Part shown: positions 1-7,861 of the stretch, piece by piece
Layout of the letters: every line of letters starts with the position of its first letter
Numbering within the stretch: position 1 is the stretch's first letter
Assembly (NCBI RefSeq): GCF_900115605.1
Contig: NZ_FOXC01000019.1
Span: forward strand, 1-50,163
Length of the DNA: 50,163 nt
Direction of reading: 5' to 3'
Source of the DNA: Halolactibacillus halophilus
GTDB lineage: Bacteria > Bacillota > Bacilli > Bacillales > Amphibacillaceae
Translations under genes and position numbers: made by a program
Notes under the pieces: generated by a model
Database searches by the model: none
The model's input: only the letters and a program-made list of their open reading frames with translations
What the model was told of the DNA's origin: nothing

Positions 1-20
1 TGATGTTCAGGCGAAATGTC

Positions 21-60
21 AATAGCCTTTACTACACTTAACATTGTAGCAAAGGCTATT
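21..60. repeat. 16-bp inverted repeat
   Basis: Arms at 21-36 and 45-60 pair over 16 positions with one A/C mismatch around an 8-nt loop. There is no T-run on either side, so it is not a textbook intrinsic terminator. It could still end the gene lying off the left edge or the deoR-type gene on the minus strand. Confidence 0.5.
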
Positions 61-121
61 TGTCGTGCCGACCTACCTTATGGATTGGCGCTTACGAAAC
101 GCCGGTTTAGCTGTTTTTATT

Positions 122-898
122 TTAGTGATCAATTAAGTGAACATTTGCGGCTTCAATTTTCTCTGCCGCTGACTTTTCTACAACGTGATCCGTAATAATC
201 GTATCAATCTCTTCTAACGTCGCAAAGGATGAAATAGAGTTTGTATTAAACTTTGAATGGTCTAAGAGAGCGACGACATGTTTCGCTCTTTGGACCATGT
301 TTTTCTTTAAGTCGGTCTCATAGAAGTTAAAGTCGGTTAAGCCACTCTCACAGGAAAACCCACTTGATGAAGTAAACAATAAGTCAATGTTATTTAACAT
401 ATCCATCGCTTGAATACCAACCGAACCTTCTAACGCCATCGAACCAGGTCTTAAAATCCCACCAATTAAAATTACATTAAAGTACGGGTTTTCTTTTAAT
501 TCAATCGCACTCGACATCCCGTTAGTCATAATCGTGAGTTTCATATTGAGTTGTTTCATTTCTTTTGCCAGCTCTAAGGCTGTTGTACTGGCATCAAGTA
601 AAATGCAGCTCTTATCTTCAATCAGTGATAGGGCGCGTTTTGCGATGATTTGCTTTTCTTTTAAATTTGTCTCTGACCGCTTCTTAAAACTGCCTGTCGG
701 TGTCGTTTGTTCTTTCATAATCGCCCCGCCATGTGTGCGTGTCAGTAAACCTTCCTTTTCCATTTCCTTTAGATCGGTGCGCAGTGTCACTTCAGAAACA
801 TCAAGTTCCTCAGAGAGTTGTTTCACTGTGACCCGTTTTCTTTCCTGAATAAGGTTATGGATATGAACACGTCGTTCTTTTGTGAATCGTTTTGTCAT
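122..898 (-). CDS. DeoR-family transcriptional regulator
   Basis: This 258-residue protein has the DeoR layout. An N-terminal winged helix spans about residues 5-57, with the family signature VTLRTDLKEMEKEGLLTRTH followed by GGA. A C-terminal sugar-phosphate-sensing domain of the isomerase fold (DeoRC) spans about residues 75-235, with the ILLDASTTALELA and TNG segments typical of the effector pocket. The minus-strand ATG at 898 is preceded by GAGGTGAC at good spacing. It is divergent from the RpiB-like/GlpX pair and probably controls that pair through the ACGAAA repeats in the shared upstream region. The effector is not readable but is likely a phosphorylated sugar. Confidence 0.9.
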   Translation of the reverse strand: MTKRFTKERRVHIHNLIQERKRVTVKQLSEELDVSEVTLRTDLKEMEKEGLLTRTHGGAIMKEQTTPTGSFKKRSETNLKEKQIIAKRALSLIEDKSCILLDASTTALELAKEMKQLNMKLTIMTNGMSSAIELKENPYFNVILIGGILRPGSMALEGSVGIQAMDMLNNIDLLFTSSSGFSCESGLTDFNFYETDLKKNMVQRAKHVVALLDHSKFNTNSISSFATLEEIDTIITDHVVEKSAAEKIEAANVHLIDH

Positions 899-1105
899 TT
901 TGTCACCTCTTAAGCGCGGACCTTACGGTCCTGTGTTTGTTTATATTTATTGTAACGTCCATTAATGAAATAATAAGTCAGCTATTGTAACGGCTTGTGG
1001 TATAAATATGAGTCGTTCAAGTTATGTCCATTATACCATTGATTGTTGCTTCATGTGAAAGGTATCTGTCTTTTGCCGGTTTCAGTTTAACATGTATAGC
1101 GCTAA

Positions 1106-1216
1106 AAACGAAAATAATATGTCAATACCATAAGTTATCGAAAGATAACGAAAAAAATATTTACATAAACGAAATGTAATGATATATTAAAATCATAAAA
1201 CGAAACCAAACGAAAG
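1106..1216. promoter_or_regulatory. Operator cluster of ACGAAA-type repeats
   Basis: AACGAAA-like units occur near 1106, 1146, 1168, 1198 and 1208 in the same orientation. A perfect inverted repeat GTTATC-GAAA-GATAAC lies at 1134-1149. DeoR-family regulators commonly bind repeated TTTCG/CGAAA elements, so this is the likely binding region of the adjacent DeoR-type protein. It overlaps the promoter of the rightward genes. Confidence 0.6.
1160..1188 (+). promoter_or_regulatory. Sigma-A promoter of the RpiB-like/GlpX genes
   Basis: TTTACA at 1160-1165 and TATATT at 1183-1188 are separated by 17 nt. One ACGAAA repeat lies inside the spacer and two lie just downstream, a layout suited to repression. 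Confidence 0.65.
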
Positions 1217-1229
1217 TAGGTAATAATGA

Positions 1230-1682
1230 ATGAAGGTAGCTATCGCAAGTGATGCTGAAAGTTTTTTTATGAAACGGGAAATGAACCGCTATTTACGCCC
1301 AGCGGCGCTTCAGATAAATAATTTAGGCAGTCAGACACAAACAAAAACGTCACTCAAACAATCGCAACAAGAAATGATTGAAGCACTACAAACTGGCACC
1401 GTAGACCGTGGTATTCTTCTAGTGACATCAGATAAAGCTGTCACCTTTAACCAAGCATGTATCCGTGCGGTGCATGGTTTAGATCATGCTGCGGAAATAG
1501 TGGATGAGGATGTCAACCTATTAATCATGGTGACAGATAAAATGACTAAAAAAGCAATGGTCGAAACGATGCTTACTTTCTTAGCCGTCGCTGATTTTGA
1601 TACACCGGCTAATTCTTCATTAAAACCAGCGTTTGTTAGTGAAGCGGCTGTTGATACGAACCAGGTGAGAACTTGTGATTAA
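1230..1682 (+). CDS. RpiB/LacAB-like sugar-phosphate isomerase homolog, degenerate
   Basis: The 150-residue protein has the length and layout of the RpiB/LacA/LacB family: an N-terminal MKVAIASD strand, a central strand (RGILLVTS) and an IRAV...NLLIMV segment matching the strands around the family active site. However, the Cys-Gly-Thr-Gly loop that carries the catalytic residues in RpiB is replaced by TSDKAVTF, and the usual SDHAG motif reads SDAES. It may be an isomerase of changed specificity or a non-catalytic partner. The ATG at 1230 follows GTAGG with 9-nt spacing. The end overlaps the next gene by 8 nt, which implies translational coupling with the GlpX-like phosphatase. Family membership is inferred from weak similarity. 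Confidence 0.55.
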   Translation: MKVAIASDAESFFMKREMNRYLRPAALQINNLGSQTQTKTSLKQSQQEMIEALQTGTVDRGILLVTSDKAVTFNQACIRAVHGLDHAAEIVDEDVNLLIMVTDKMTKKAMVETMLTFLAVADFDTPANSSLKPAFVSEAAVDTNQVRTCD

Positions 1683-2643
1683 AGCTCTTGCCTTAGAAAT
1701 CCTACAAATTAGTGAACAAGCGGCTATTGCAAGCTTCCCTTTTATCGGAAGTGGTGATAAAAACGGCGCTGATGATGCCGCAACAACAGTGATGCGTGCC
1801 GGTTTAAATGCTTTACCGATTGATGCGAAAGTGGTGATTGGTGAAGGGGAATTAGATGAAGCACCAATGCTACAGATTAATGAACAATTAGGTCAAGGTG
1901 GCCTCTCAGTAGACATTGCGGTGGACCCGATTGAAGGGACGGTGCTGACGGTTAATAACCAAAGTAACGCCTTAACGACGTTAGCCCTCGCACCGCGCGG
2001 CACGTTACTTCATGCGCCAGATATGTATATGGAAAAACTAGCCGTTGGTCCAAACGGAAAAGAAGCTGTTGATATAAACTTATCGATTGAGACAAACCTG
2101 CAAAACTTAAGTAGCGCTTTAAATAAACCGCTAACGGCATTAAATGTCGCGATTCAAAACCGGCCGAGACATGAAGCGCTTATTAATCGCATCCGCATGT
2201 GCGGGGCCAAAGTTCAACTCTTTGATGAGGGAGATGTGACTTATGCGCTCGCTACCGCCATGGAACAGACCGGGATTGATCTCTTTATCGGCACCGGCGG
2301 TGCACCAGAAGGTGTCGTCGCAGCCGTTGGGCTCAAGTGTCTCGGTGGTAAAATGCAAGGGAAACTAAAACCGGTCTCGGATGAACAAGTGAATCGTTGT
2401 TTTTTAATGGGTGTGACTGATTTAGATAAAACACTCGAACATAGTGACTTAGTCAGTAGTGATGACTGTATCTTTGTCGGTACCGGGATCACCGATAGTA
2501 TCCTTATGAAAGGCGTAAAGCTAGCTAAAGACACTGTCTATCAGACAGAATCACTGTTACTTTCAAGTCAAGACCAACATAGCCGGTTGATTAAAGCGAG
2601 CTACCTTAAAAGTGCTGTGACGTCTCTATCATTAACCTCGTAA
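1675..2643 (+). CDS. glpX: GlpX-type class II fructose-1,6-bisphosphatase family protein
   Basis: This 322-residue protein of usual GlpX length would remove the 1-phosphate from fructose-1,6-bisphosphate or a related sugar bisphosphate (gluconeogenesis or pentose-phosphate shuffling). Metal and substrate motifs are present: GDKNGADDA (D33), GEGELDEAPM (E57), DPIEGT (D84, E87), YMEKLAVGP and PRHEALINRIR. The usual G-R-G-D-K reads GSGDK here, an Arg-to-Ser change. Translation starts at GTG 1675 inside the preceding ORF, with AGGTGAGA just upstream. Pairing with a degenerate RpiB-like gene under a DeoR regulator suggests a dedicated catabolic role rather than the housekeeping enzyme, but that is inference. 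Confidence 0.85.
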   Translation: MIKALALEILQISEQAAIASFPFIGSGDKNGADDAATTVMRAGLNALPIDAKVVIGEGELDEAPMLQINEQLGQGGLSVDIAVDPIEGTVLTVNNQSNALTTLALAPRGTLLHAPDMYMEKLAVGPNGKEAVDINLSIETNLQNLSSALNKPLTALNVAIQNRPRHEALINRIRMCGAKVQLFDEGDVTYALATAMEQTGIDLFIGTGGAPEGVVAAVGLKCLGGKMQGKLKPVSDEQVNRCFLMGVTDLDKTLEHSDLVSSDDCIFVGTGITDSILMKGVKLAKDTVYQTESLLLSSQDQHSRLIKASYLKSAVTSLSLTS

Positions 2644-2695
2644 TAGATAGGCTTGTCTTTTTTTAGAATGAAAGCCATTATATAAACGGACGAAG

Positions 2696-2738
2696 AAAAA
2701 GCTGATGATACTCATACTGAGACTAATCAGCTTTTTTA
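2696..2738 (+). terminator. Rho-independent terminator after glpX-like gene
   Basis: AAAAAGCTGAT (2696-2706) pairs perfectly with ATCAGCTTTTT (2726-2736) and runs into a T-stretch. Confidence 0.85.
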
Positions 2739-2803
2739 TTTATGATAATCGCGATGGTCTTTTTAACGCAAGTATATATTTAATGAACGGAAGTGCAGAT
2801 GAG

Positions 2804-2831
2804 TTGACTTATTTATTAGAAGTTTTATAAT
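2804..2831 (+). promoter_or_regulatory. Sigma-A promoter of marR-nitroreductase operon
   Basis: TTGACT at 2804-2809, a 16-nt spacer and a perfect TATAAT at 2826-2831. The sequence GTTGACTTAT occurs at the -35 and again at about 2845-2854, with TTGACCTATC between, so the MarR protein may bind these repeats to control itself. Confidence 0.75.
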
Positions 2832-2874
2832 TGACCTATCAACAGTTGACTTATCATATATGGAGGTGGATGTG

Positions 2875-3312
2875 ATGACTCACAATCACACAGAGCTGTT
2901 CTTTTTATTAAAACAAGTGGATTTACAACTGACCCAGTTATTCGACGATAAGCTTAATATTAGTTTAACCCGCTATGAAATCATGCGTCTACTTGATCAT
3001 AAAAAAGCTGTCACACAGACATACTTACAGCGTAAACTAATGATTAACCAAGCGGCGATTACTCGGCATGTGAAAGTACTTGAAGAAAAAGACTTACTAA
3101 CCCGCATGCGTAATCCAGATAATAACCGGGAAGTGCTTGTGACTGTAACACCAGAAGGACAAGCTTTACTTAGTCAGTGCGAATTAAGTAAAGCGACAAT
3201 GATGCAGCAACTGTTTGACAATTATACAGGTGAAGACATTGATTTTGTGATTGACTTCTTAACAACCTTAAAACGTTCATCACGTCAGATGCTTGACCAA
3301 GAGGAGGAATAA
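2875..3312 (+). CDS. MarR-family transcriptional regulator
   Basis: The 145-residue protein has a MarR winged-helix fold. Recognition-helix region QAAITRHVKVLEEKDLLTR is followed by the wing with the conserved D-x-R (PDNNREVLVTVTPEG). The ATG at 2875 is chosen over an in-frame ATG at 2860 because GGAGG at 2862-2866 lies 8 nt before it and would sit inside the coding sequence of the longer form. It forms a two-gene operon with the nitroreductase 2 nt downstream. It probably represses the operon and releases DNA when a small aromatic or quinone-like ligand binds. The ligand is not visible in the sequence. Confidence 0.9.
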   Translation: MTHNHTELFFLLKQVDLQLTQLFDDKLNISLTRYEIMRLLDHKKAVTQTYLQRKLMINQAAITRHVKVLEEKDLLTRMRNPDNNREVLVTVTPEGQALLSQCELSKATMMQQLFDNYTGEDIDFVIDFLTTLKRSSRQMLDQEEE

Positions 3313-3314
3313 TT

Positions 3315-3953
3315 ATGACACATAACTTTGTAAACAATGATTTTTATAACATTTTAGACGGGCGCCGTTCAATCCGTGTCTATGATGAAACAGTAAAGAT
3401 ACCAAAAGAAGAAATGAGCGCGATGATTAAAGAAGCCGCAAAAGCGCCATCATCAGTTAATATGCAGCCGTGGCGGATGGTCGTCGTTGAAAGTGATGAA
3501 GCAAAAGCGACACTAAAACCTTTGATTCGCTTTAACACGAGACAAAACGATACCTCAAGTGCGATGATACTCATCTTTGGTGATTTGGAATGCTATAAGT
3601 ACGGTGAAATGATTTATGATCAAGCGGTCAGTGAAGGGTTAATGCCTAAAGAAGTACGTGACCAACAACTTGAAACAATTGTCCCGCTTTATGAGAGCTT
3701 ACCGACAAATGCCATGAACGACCTTGTAAAAGTTGATTCAAGTTTACTTGCGATGCAACTGATGTTAGTCGCGCGTGCATATGGATATGATACAAATCCT
3801 ATCGGTGGATTTGAAGCTGATCAATTAGCGGAGGCTTTTGATCTCGATCCCAAACGTTATGTGCCCGTCACGATTCTTTCAATTGGTAAAGCGAAAGAAT
3901 CAGGGTATGAGTCAGTTAGACTGGCGCCTGAAGTTATCACGGAGTGGAAATAA
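3315..3953 (+). CDS. Nitroreductase-family FMN-dependent oxidoreductase
   Basis: The 212-residue protein is of the NfsB/YdgI-like nitroreductase family, cytoplasmic FMN enzymes that reduce nitroaromatics, quinones or related compounds with NAD(P)H. The N-terminal R-R-S-I-R-V-Y motif (residues about 18-24) and APSSVNMQPWR (about 45-55) bind FMN. A later DTNPIGGFE segment is the second FMN contact typical of the family. The start codon has GAGGAGG 8-9 nt upstream, inside the end of the MarR gene. Control by a MarR protein suggests a detoxification or redox-stress role. The natural substrate cannot be read from sequence. Confidence 0.88.
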   Translation: MTHNFVNNDFYNILDGRRSIRVYDETVKIPKEEMSAMIKEAAKAPSSVNMQPWRMVVVESDEAKATLKPLIRFNTRQNDTSSAMILIFGDLECYKYGEMIYDQAVSEGLMPKEVRDQQLETIVPLYESLPTNAMNDLVKVDSSLLAMQLMLVARAYGYDTNPIGGFEADQLAEAFDLDPKRYVPVTILSIGKAKESGYESVRLAPEVITEWK

Positions 3954-4010
3954 TAGCTAAAGTAAGTGCACGAGTAATTGAGAGATAGATAAAGAGTCAT
4001 AGAGTCAATC

Positions 4011-4050
4011 AAAGCGAAAAGCTTTCTTTTTAGGGAGCTTTTCGCTTTTT
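4011..4050 (+). terminator. Rho-independent terminator after nitroreductase gene
   Basis: A 13-bp perfect stem (4011-4023 with 4036-4048, AAAGCGAAAAGCT arms) is followed by T residues. Confidence 0.88.
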
Positions 4051-4052
4051 CG

Positions 4053-4379
4053 TTGAGAAATTAACTCGGTAAAACTTCGCACACCTAATAGGCTAACGTC
4101 TATTTAAGCCATAGATGTCGTAAACCAGGCTAAAGGTGTCCCGTGTTCATTTATCCAAACATGATATAAGCTATCTAAAATAATACGCTTTAGCTACCCA
4201 CTTTTGATAAGCGACAGTCATGACCTGGGTCTCAATTATATAACTAGATAGATGGCGGATAAAACTAAGCAAAATAAGCGATCCATCACTTGATCGATAA
4301 CACAAGCTAAAAGATATAAAACCTCATGTTCGTCTTGTCAGGTTACTAAGGAAGCGGTAATCTAGTAGATAGTATAAAA
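4053..4379. other. Intergenic stretch without recognisable gene
   Basis: About 330 nt before the RpiR gene. I see no coding frame with a ribosome binding site and no riboswitch motif. A weak promoter-like pair, TTGTCA at 4335-4340 and TAATCT at 4358-4363 (17-nt spacer), may serve the RpiR gene. Confidence 0.4.
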
Positions 4380-4406
4380 GTGACAATCGCAAAGGGAGGA
4401 ACAAAA

Positions 4407-5135
4407 ATGTACCGCGTGATTCATCAATTAAAAGAACGAAACTTTGACCGAACCATCACAAAGAGTGAAAAAGCCGTACTCGACTATTTAGAAGCGCATT
4501 TTAACCAGGTGCCAAATTACACAGTTGTTAAAATCGCCAGAGAAAGTTATACGTCTCAAGCCACGATTAATCGCACCGCTAAATTACTTGGATTTAAAGG
4601 CTTTAGTGAACTTAAGTATGCGATTAAAGAAGATGTGGATATACTCTCAAGTGAAACACACACCTATATTAGAAATACCGAATACATCCTCTCCAAAATC
4701 AATTTTTCACAAGTAGATACGCTGGTAAAACATTTGTATCAACACCGGAGAACGATTCTTATCTTTGGTTTAGGTGCTTCTAGTGTCTCTGCACAATATA
4801 TGGCCAGACAATTTTTATACTTCGGGATCCCAGCGATTGTTGTCTCTGAACTTCAAATGTTGAATCAATTTAAAGGCTATACCTTACTAATCCTCTCAAG
4901 CTCCGGTGAAACGCAGCGCTGCCTTCAGATGCTTGAGAATGCTAAACGCGCTGATATGTATATTCTATCGATTACTAAAAAAGATTCCTCCATTAGTGAG
5001 AATAGTATGTATAGCTTTGTTCACGATGTCCCAGTAGATAAAATGAATAGTATCTCCCGGGAACAACAATTACATATCATTTTAATGATTAATGAAGTCA
5101 TCAACAAACTTAAACTCAATGACTTTAATCATTGA
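4407..5135 (+). CDS. RpiR-family transcriptional regulator (SIS domain)
   Basis: The 242-residue protein has an N-terminal HTH_6 domain (about residues 1-75; YTSQATINRTAKLLGFKGFSE-type recognition region) and a C-terminal SIS sugar-phosphate-binding domain (about 95-225; ILIFGLGASSVSAQYMA and LLILSSSGETQ are the phosphate-sugar loops). The ATG at 4407 is preferred because AAAGGGAGG lies at 4391-4399. An upstream in-frame GTG at 4380 has no ribosome binding site. It is followed by its own terminator, then the GH38-PTS-GH4-glycerate kinase genes, which it most likely controls in response to a hexose-6-phosphate. GlvR of Bacillus alpha-glucoside operons is a family precedent. Confidence 0.88.
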   Translation: MYRVIHQLKERNFDRTITKSEKAVLDYLEAHFNQVPNYTVVKIARESYTSQATINRTAKLLGFKGFSELKYAIKEDVDILSSETHTYIRNTEYILSKINFSQVDTLVKHLYQHRRTILIFGLGASSVSAQYMARQFLYFGIPAIVVSELQMLNQFKGYTLLILSSSGETQRCLQMLENAKRADMYILSITKKDSSISENSMYSFVHDVPVDKMNSISREQQLHIILMINEVINKLKLNDFNH

Positions 5136-5157
5136 TTAGACATTGACTGACATAACC

Positions 5158-5203
5158 AAAAAGAATTCTTTCTCACAGGAAGTTAAAGAATTCTTTTTAT
5201 TTT
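5158..5203 (+). terminator. Rho-independent terminator after rpiR-type gene
   Basis: Repeated AAAGAATTCTTT units at about 5159-5171 and 5185-5197 form a stem around a 13-nt loop and end in T residues. The regulator is therefore transcribed separately from the catabolic genes. Confidence 0.75.
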
Positions 5204-5239
5204 GGATAATTATCCACCTCTTTGAAACACACAAGTGAA

Positions 5240-5253
5240 TGTAAGCGCTATAC
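5240..5253 (+). promoter_or_regulatory. Candidate cre (CcpA) site
   Basis: TGTAAGCGCTATAC matches 12 of 14 positions of the TGNAANCGNWNNCW consensus. It overlaps a possible -10 (TATACT, 5249-5254) just upstream of the GH38 gene, which fits catabolite repression of the operon. Confidence 0.55.
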
Positions 5254-5286
5254 TAAGAATGTAATCAAACACATAAGGGGGACATC

Positions 5287-7842
5287 ATGAGCCGAGATAT
5301 TAAGATTTTAATGCATACACATTGGGATAGGGAGTGGTACTTTACTAAAGATGAAACGAAGGTGTTATTAAGAAATCACATGCAAGATGTTATGGACTAT
5401 TTAGAAGACAATCCTGAAACGATTTATATTTTAGATGGTCAAAGTGTGATGATTGATGACTACTTAGAACTTGAACCAACTGAAGAACCACGGTTAAAAC
5501 GACTGATTCAATCAGGTAACTTGCGCGTTGGACCATGGTACACCCAAACCGATCTGTTACTTGTTCATGGTGAATCTATTTTTAGAAACCTCTATTACGG
5601 AATTAAACGGGCCCGAGAATTCGGTGAACCAATGCTTGTCGGTTATGCGCCAGATACATTTGGCCATGCGAGTCAAATGCCGCAAATCTATCAACAGTTC
5701 GGGATTGAATCCACTTTCTTTTGGCGCGGATTTAGCGAGCTTAAAGCAGAGAAGTCAGACTTTTTATGGGAAGGTGTTGATGGCACACGGATTTTTGGTA
5801 TCAACCTAGCAACAGGTTACCAAGGAGCCAAGTACTTAGAAAGTGATCCCAAGTTATTAAGTGAGAGAATGGCGAAGTTAATGCACGTTTTAGATACGTA
5901 TTCCGCTTCTAATAGCCGACTCATTATGAATGGTCACGATCAAATGCCGCTGCAACGTGATATTAAACAGGTGATGACGGAGATAGAAAAGCTGTATCCA
6001 GAAGATAACGTCTCACTGACCGATTTTGAAGGGTACCTTCAAGGACTAAATAAAGATGAACTTGAGATTGTTAGGGGTGAGCTGACCGATAGTAAGCATG
6101 CCCGGATTCACCGAACAATCGGCTCAACGCGGATGGACATTAAATTATTAAACAATGAAATTGAAACGAAGCTGTATCACACCTTAGAGCCACTTGCCGT
6201 TATTGGTGAACGTGTTGGGATTCCTTATCCACATGGTGTCGTTGAAAGAATTGCCAAATTATTATTCGGCGCCCATGCACATGACTCGATTGGTGGTTGT
6301 AACAGTGATAGTGTCAATCAGGATATTAAACAGCGCCTGATTAACGCTAAAGAAATGGTTGATACCCAAATTGAACTGCATTTAAGATTACTCACAATGG
6401 CGAATAAAGCAACAAACAATACAATTGTCATCGTGAACCCATCACCAGAAAAGCGTGCTGGTGAAATGGTCTCACTCGAGCTGATTACCCGGACAAAGAA
6501 CTTTGATCTGTATGATGAGTCAGGGCAACAGGTTGATTACGTTCTAGATCATCAACAAAGTGAAGATGCCGGTTTAATTGACCGTCAAGTGGCGGCAAGA
6601 CTGAAAGATATTACCGTCTACCGCACGAACATTTATGTGAAAGTGGATGAGATGCGCGGATTATCTGCCCGTTACTTCACGTATGAAGAAGTTGAAACAA
6701 AAAGAGCTGAAGTAAAACAAACGAAAAATGCGATGATTAAAAATGATTTTGGTCAGTTGTTCATTGAAGACAATCAATTACATTACCGCCATAAGAAAAC
6801 GAATCGTGTCTATCACAATGTACTCTCAATTGAAAATAGTGGCGATGCGGGTGATAGTTATGATTACTCACCACCGGTGACCGATTGGGTACTGAACACT
6901 CAGGCAGAAGCTGACTTGTCGTTTACGATTGAAAAGACAGCGCTATCAGAAGTCATCAAGCTTACACTCGCTTTTAGCGTGCCAAGTAATCAAACCGAAC
7001 GAGAAAATAAACAAACAACCGCGCGTGTAGAATTTACCGGAACGTGCCGCTTATTTGAAAACGACCCAAAAGTCTACGTTGAACTGAATCACACCAATAC
7101 AACCGCTGACAGTCGTTACCGACTAGTCTTTCGTACAGGTATCATCACTGATGAGGTAAAAGTTGATGGTTATTTATCTGACCAACTAAAACCGGTCTAT
7201 TTATCGGAACCGTTAGCTATCTGGGAACAAGATAACTGGGTTGAAAAACCTGTCAGTATTGAAACGATGCAAAGCTACCTGTCTTTAAAAAGAGATCATC
7301 AATTCAATCTCTACACTAAAGGACTAAAAGAATATGAAGTTGTTGATGGGAACGCGTATGTTACCTTGTTTAGAACATTTTCGCATCTAGGTAAACGAAA
7401 CCTTATCAATCGCCCTGGTCGCCCGTCAGGTATTGAAATCAAAACACCAGACAATCAACTAAAAGACACAAGCTTTACGTTTAACTGTGCGTTTGATTTT
7501 GAACAAATCGAGACACAAAATAAACAGGCAAACCGTTATCTTACACCACTTATTGGTTATCAGCGTAAGGAATTTAATCGCTTTAATCTTAATCCAAGAC
7601 CAAAGGTGAAACTAGACGACACTGACGTGACCCTTAACTTAGGGCAATGTGTGGTCTCAGCCGTCAAATGTACCGAAGACAATCAGTTATTGATTCGGTT
7701 ATATAATCCGATGGACCAACCGGATACACTAACGCTTCCTGAAGGTTCAAAGCGTGCGAATGCGATGGAAGAACCGCTTCAAGACGTCAAAGAAGTAACA
7801 GTAAAACCACAAGAAATTATGCAGTTTATTATCCATCAATAA
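5287..7842 (+). CDS. mngB: GH38 alpha-mannosidase, MngB-like (6-phospho-mannosylglycerate hydrolase candidate)
   Basis: This 851-residue cytoplasmic glycoside hydrolase is close in length to E. coli MngB, which splits 2-O-(6-phospho-mannosyl)-glycerate into mannose-6-phosphate and glycerate. GH38 zinc and catalytic motifs are clear: HTHWDREW (H12, D14), GYAPDTFGHA with the likely nucleophile D123, and AHAHDSIGG with zinc ligand H332. A mid/C-terminal beta-rich mannosidase domain follows. No signal peptide is present. The start has an AAGGGG ribosome binding site. It is the first gene of an operon with a PTS transporter 19 nt downstream, a GH4 enzyme and a glycerate kinase. The glycerate kinase is the strongest hint that the released aglycone is glycerate. 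Substrate assignment is inference; GH38 membership is clear. Confidence 0.87.
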   Translation: MSRDIKILMHTHWDREWYFTKDETKVLLRNHMQDVMDYLEDNPETIYILDGQSVMIDDYLELEPTEEPRLKRLIQSGNLRVGPWYTQTDLLLVHGESIFRNLYYGIKRAREFGEPMLVGYAPDTFGHASQMPQIYQQFGIESTFFWRGFSELKAEKSDFLWEGVDGTRIFGINLATGYQGAKYLESDPKLLSERMAKLMHVLDTYSASNSRLIMNGHDQMPLQRDIKQVMTEIEKLYPEDNVSLTDFEGYLQGLNKDELEIVRGELTDSKHARIHRTIGSTRMDIKLLNNEIETKLYHTLEPLAVIGERVGIPYPHGVVERIAKLLFGAHAHDSIGGCNSDSVNQDIKQRLINAKEMVDTQIELHLRLLTMANKATNNTIVIVNPSPEKRAGEMVSLELITRTKNFDLYDESGQQVDYVLDHQQSEDAGLIDRQVAARLKDITVYRTNIYVKVDEMRGLSARYFTYEEVETKRAEVKQTKNAMIKNDFGQLFIEDNQLHYRHKKTNRVYHNVLSIENSGDAGDSYDYSPPVTDWVLNTQAEADLSFTIEKTALSEVIKLTLAFSVPSNQTERENKQTTARVEFTGTCRLFENDPKVYVELNHTNTTADSRYRLVFRTGIITDEVKVDGYLSDQLKPVYLSEPLAIWEQDNWVEKPVSIETMQSYLSLKRDHQFNLYTKGLKEYEVVDGNAYVTLFRTFSHLGKRNLINRPGRPSGIEIKTPDNQLKDTSFTFNCAFDFEQIETQNKQANRYLTPLIGYQRKEFNRFNLNPRPKVKLDDTDVTLNLGQCVVSAVKCTEDNQLLIRLYNPMDQPDTLTLPEGSKRANAMEEPLQDVKEVTVKPQEIMQFIIHQ

Positions 7843-7861
7843 TAAGAAAAGAGGCAGTTAT

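Noticed and set aside
534-848. Plus-strand ORF of 104 codons
   Set aside because: Antisense to the DeoR-type gene, serine-rich, with no ribosome binding site; a shadow frame.
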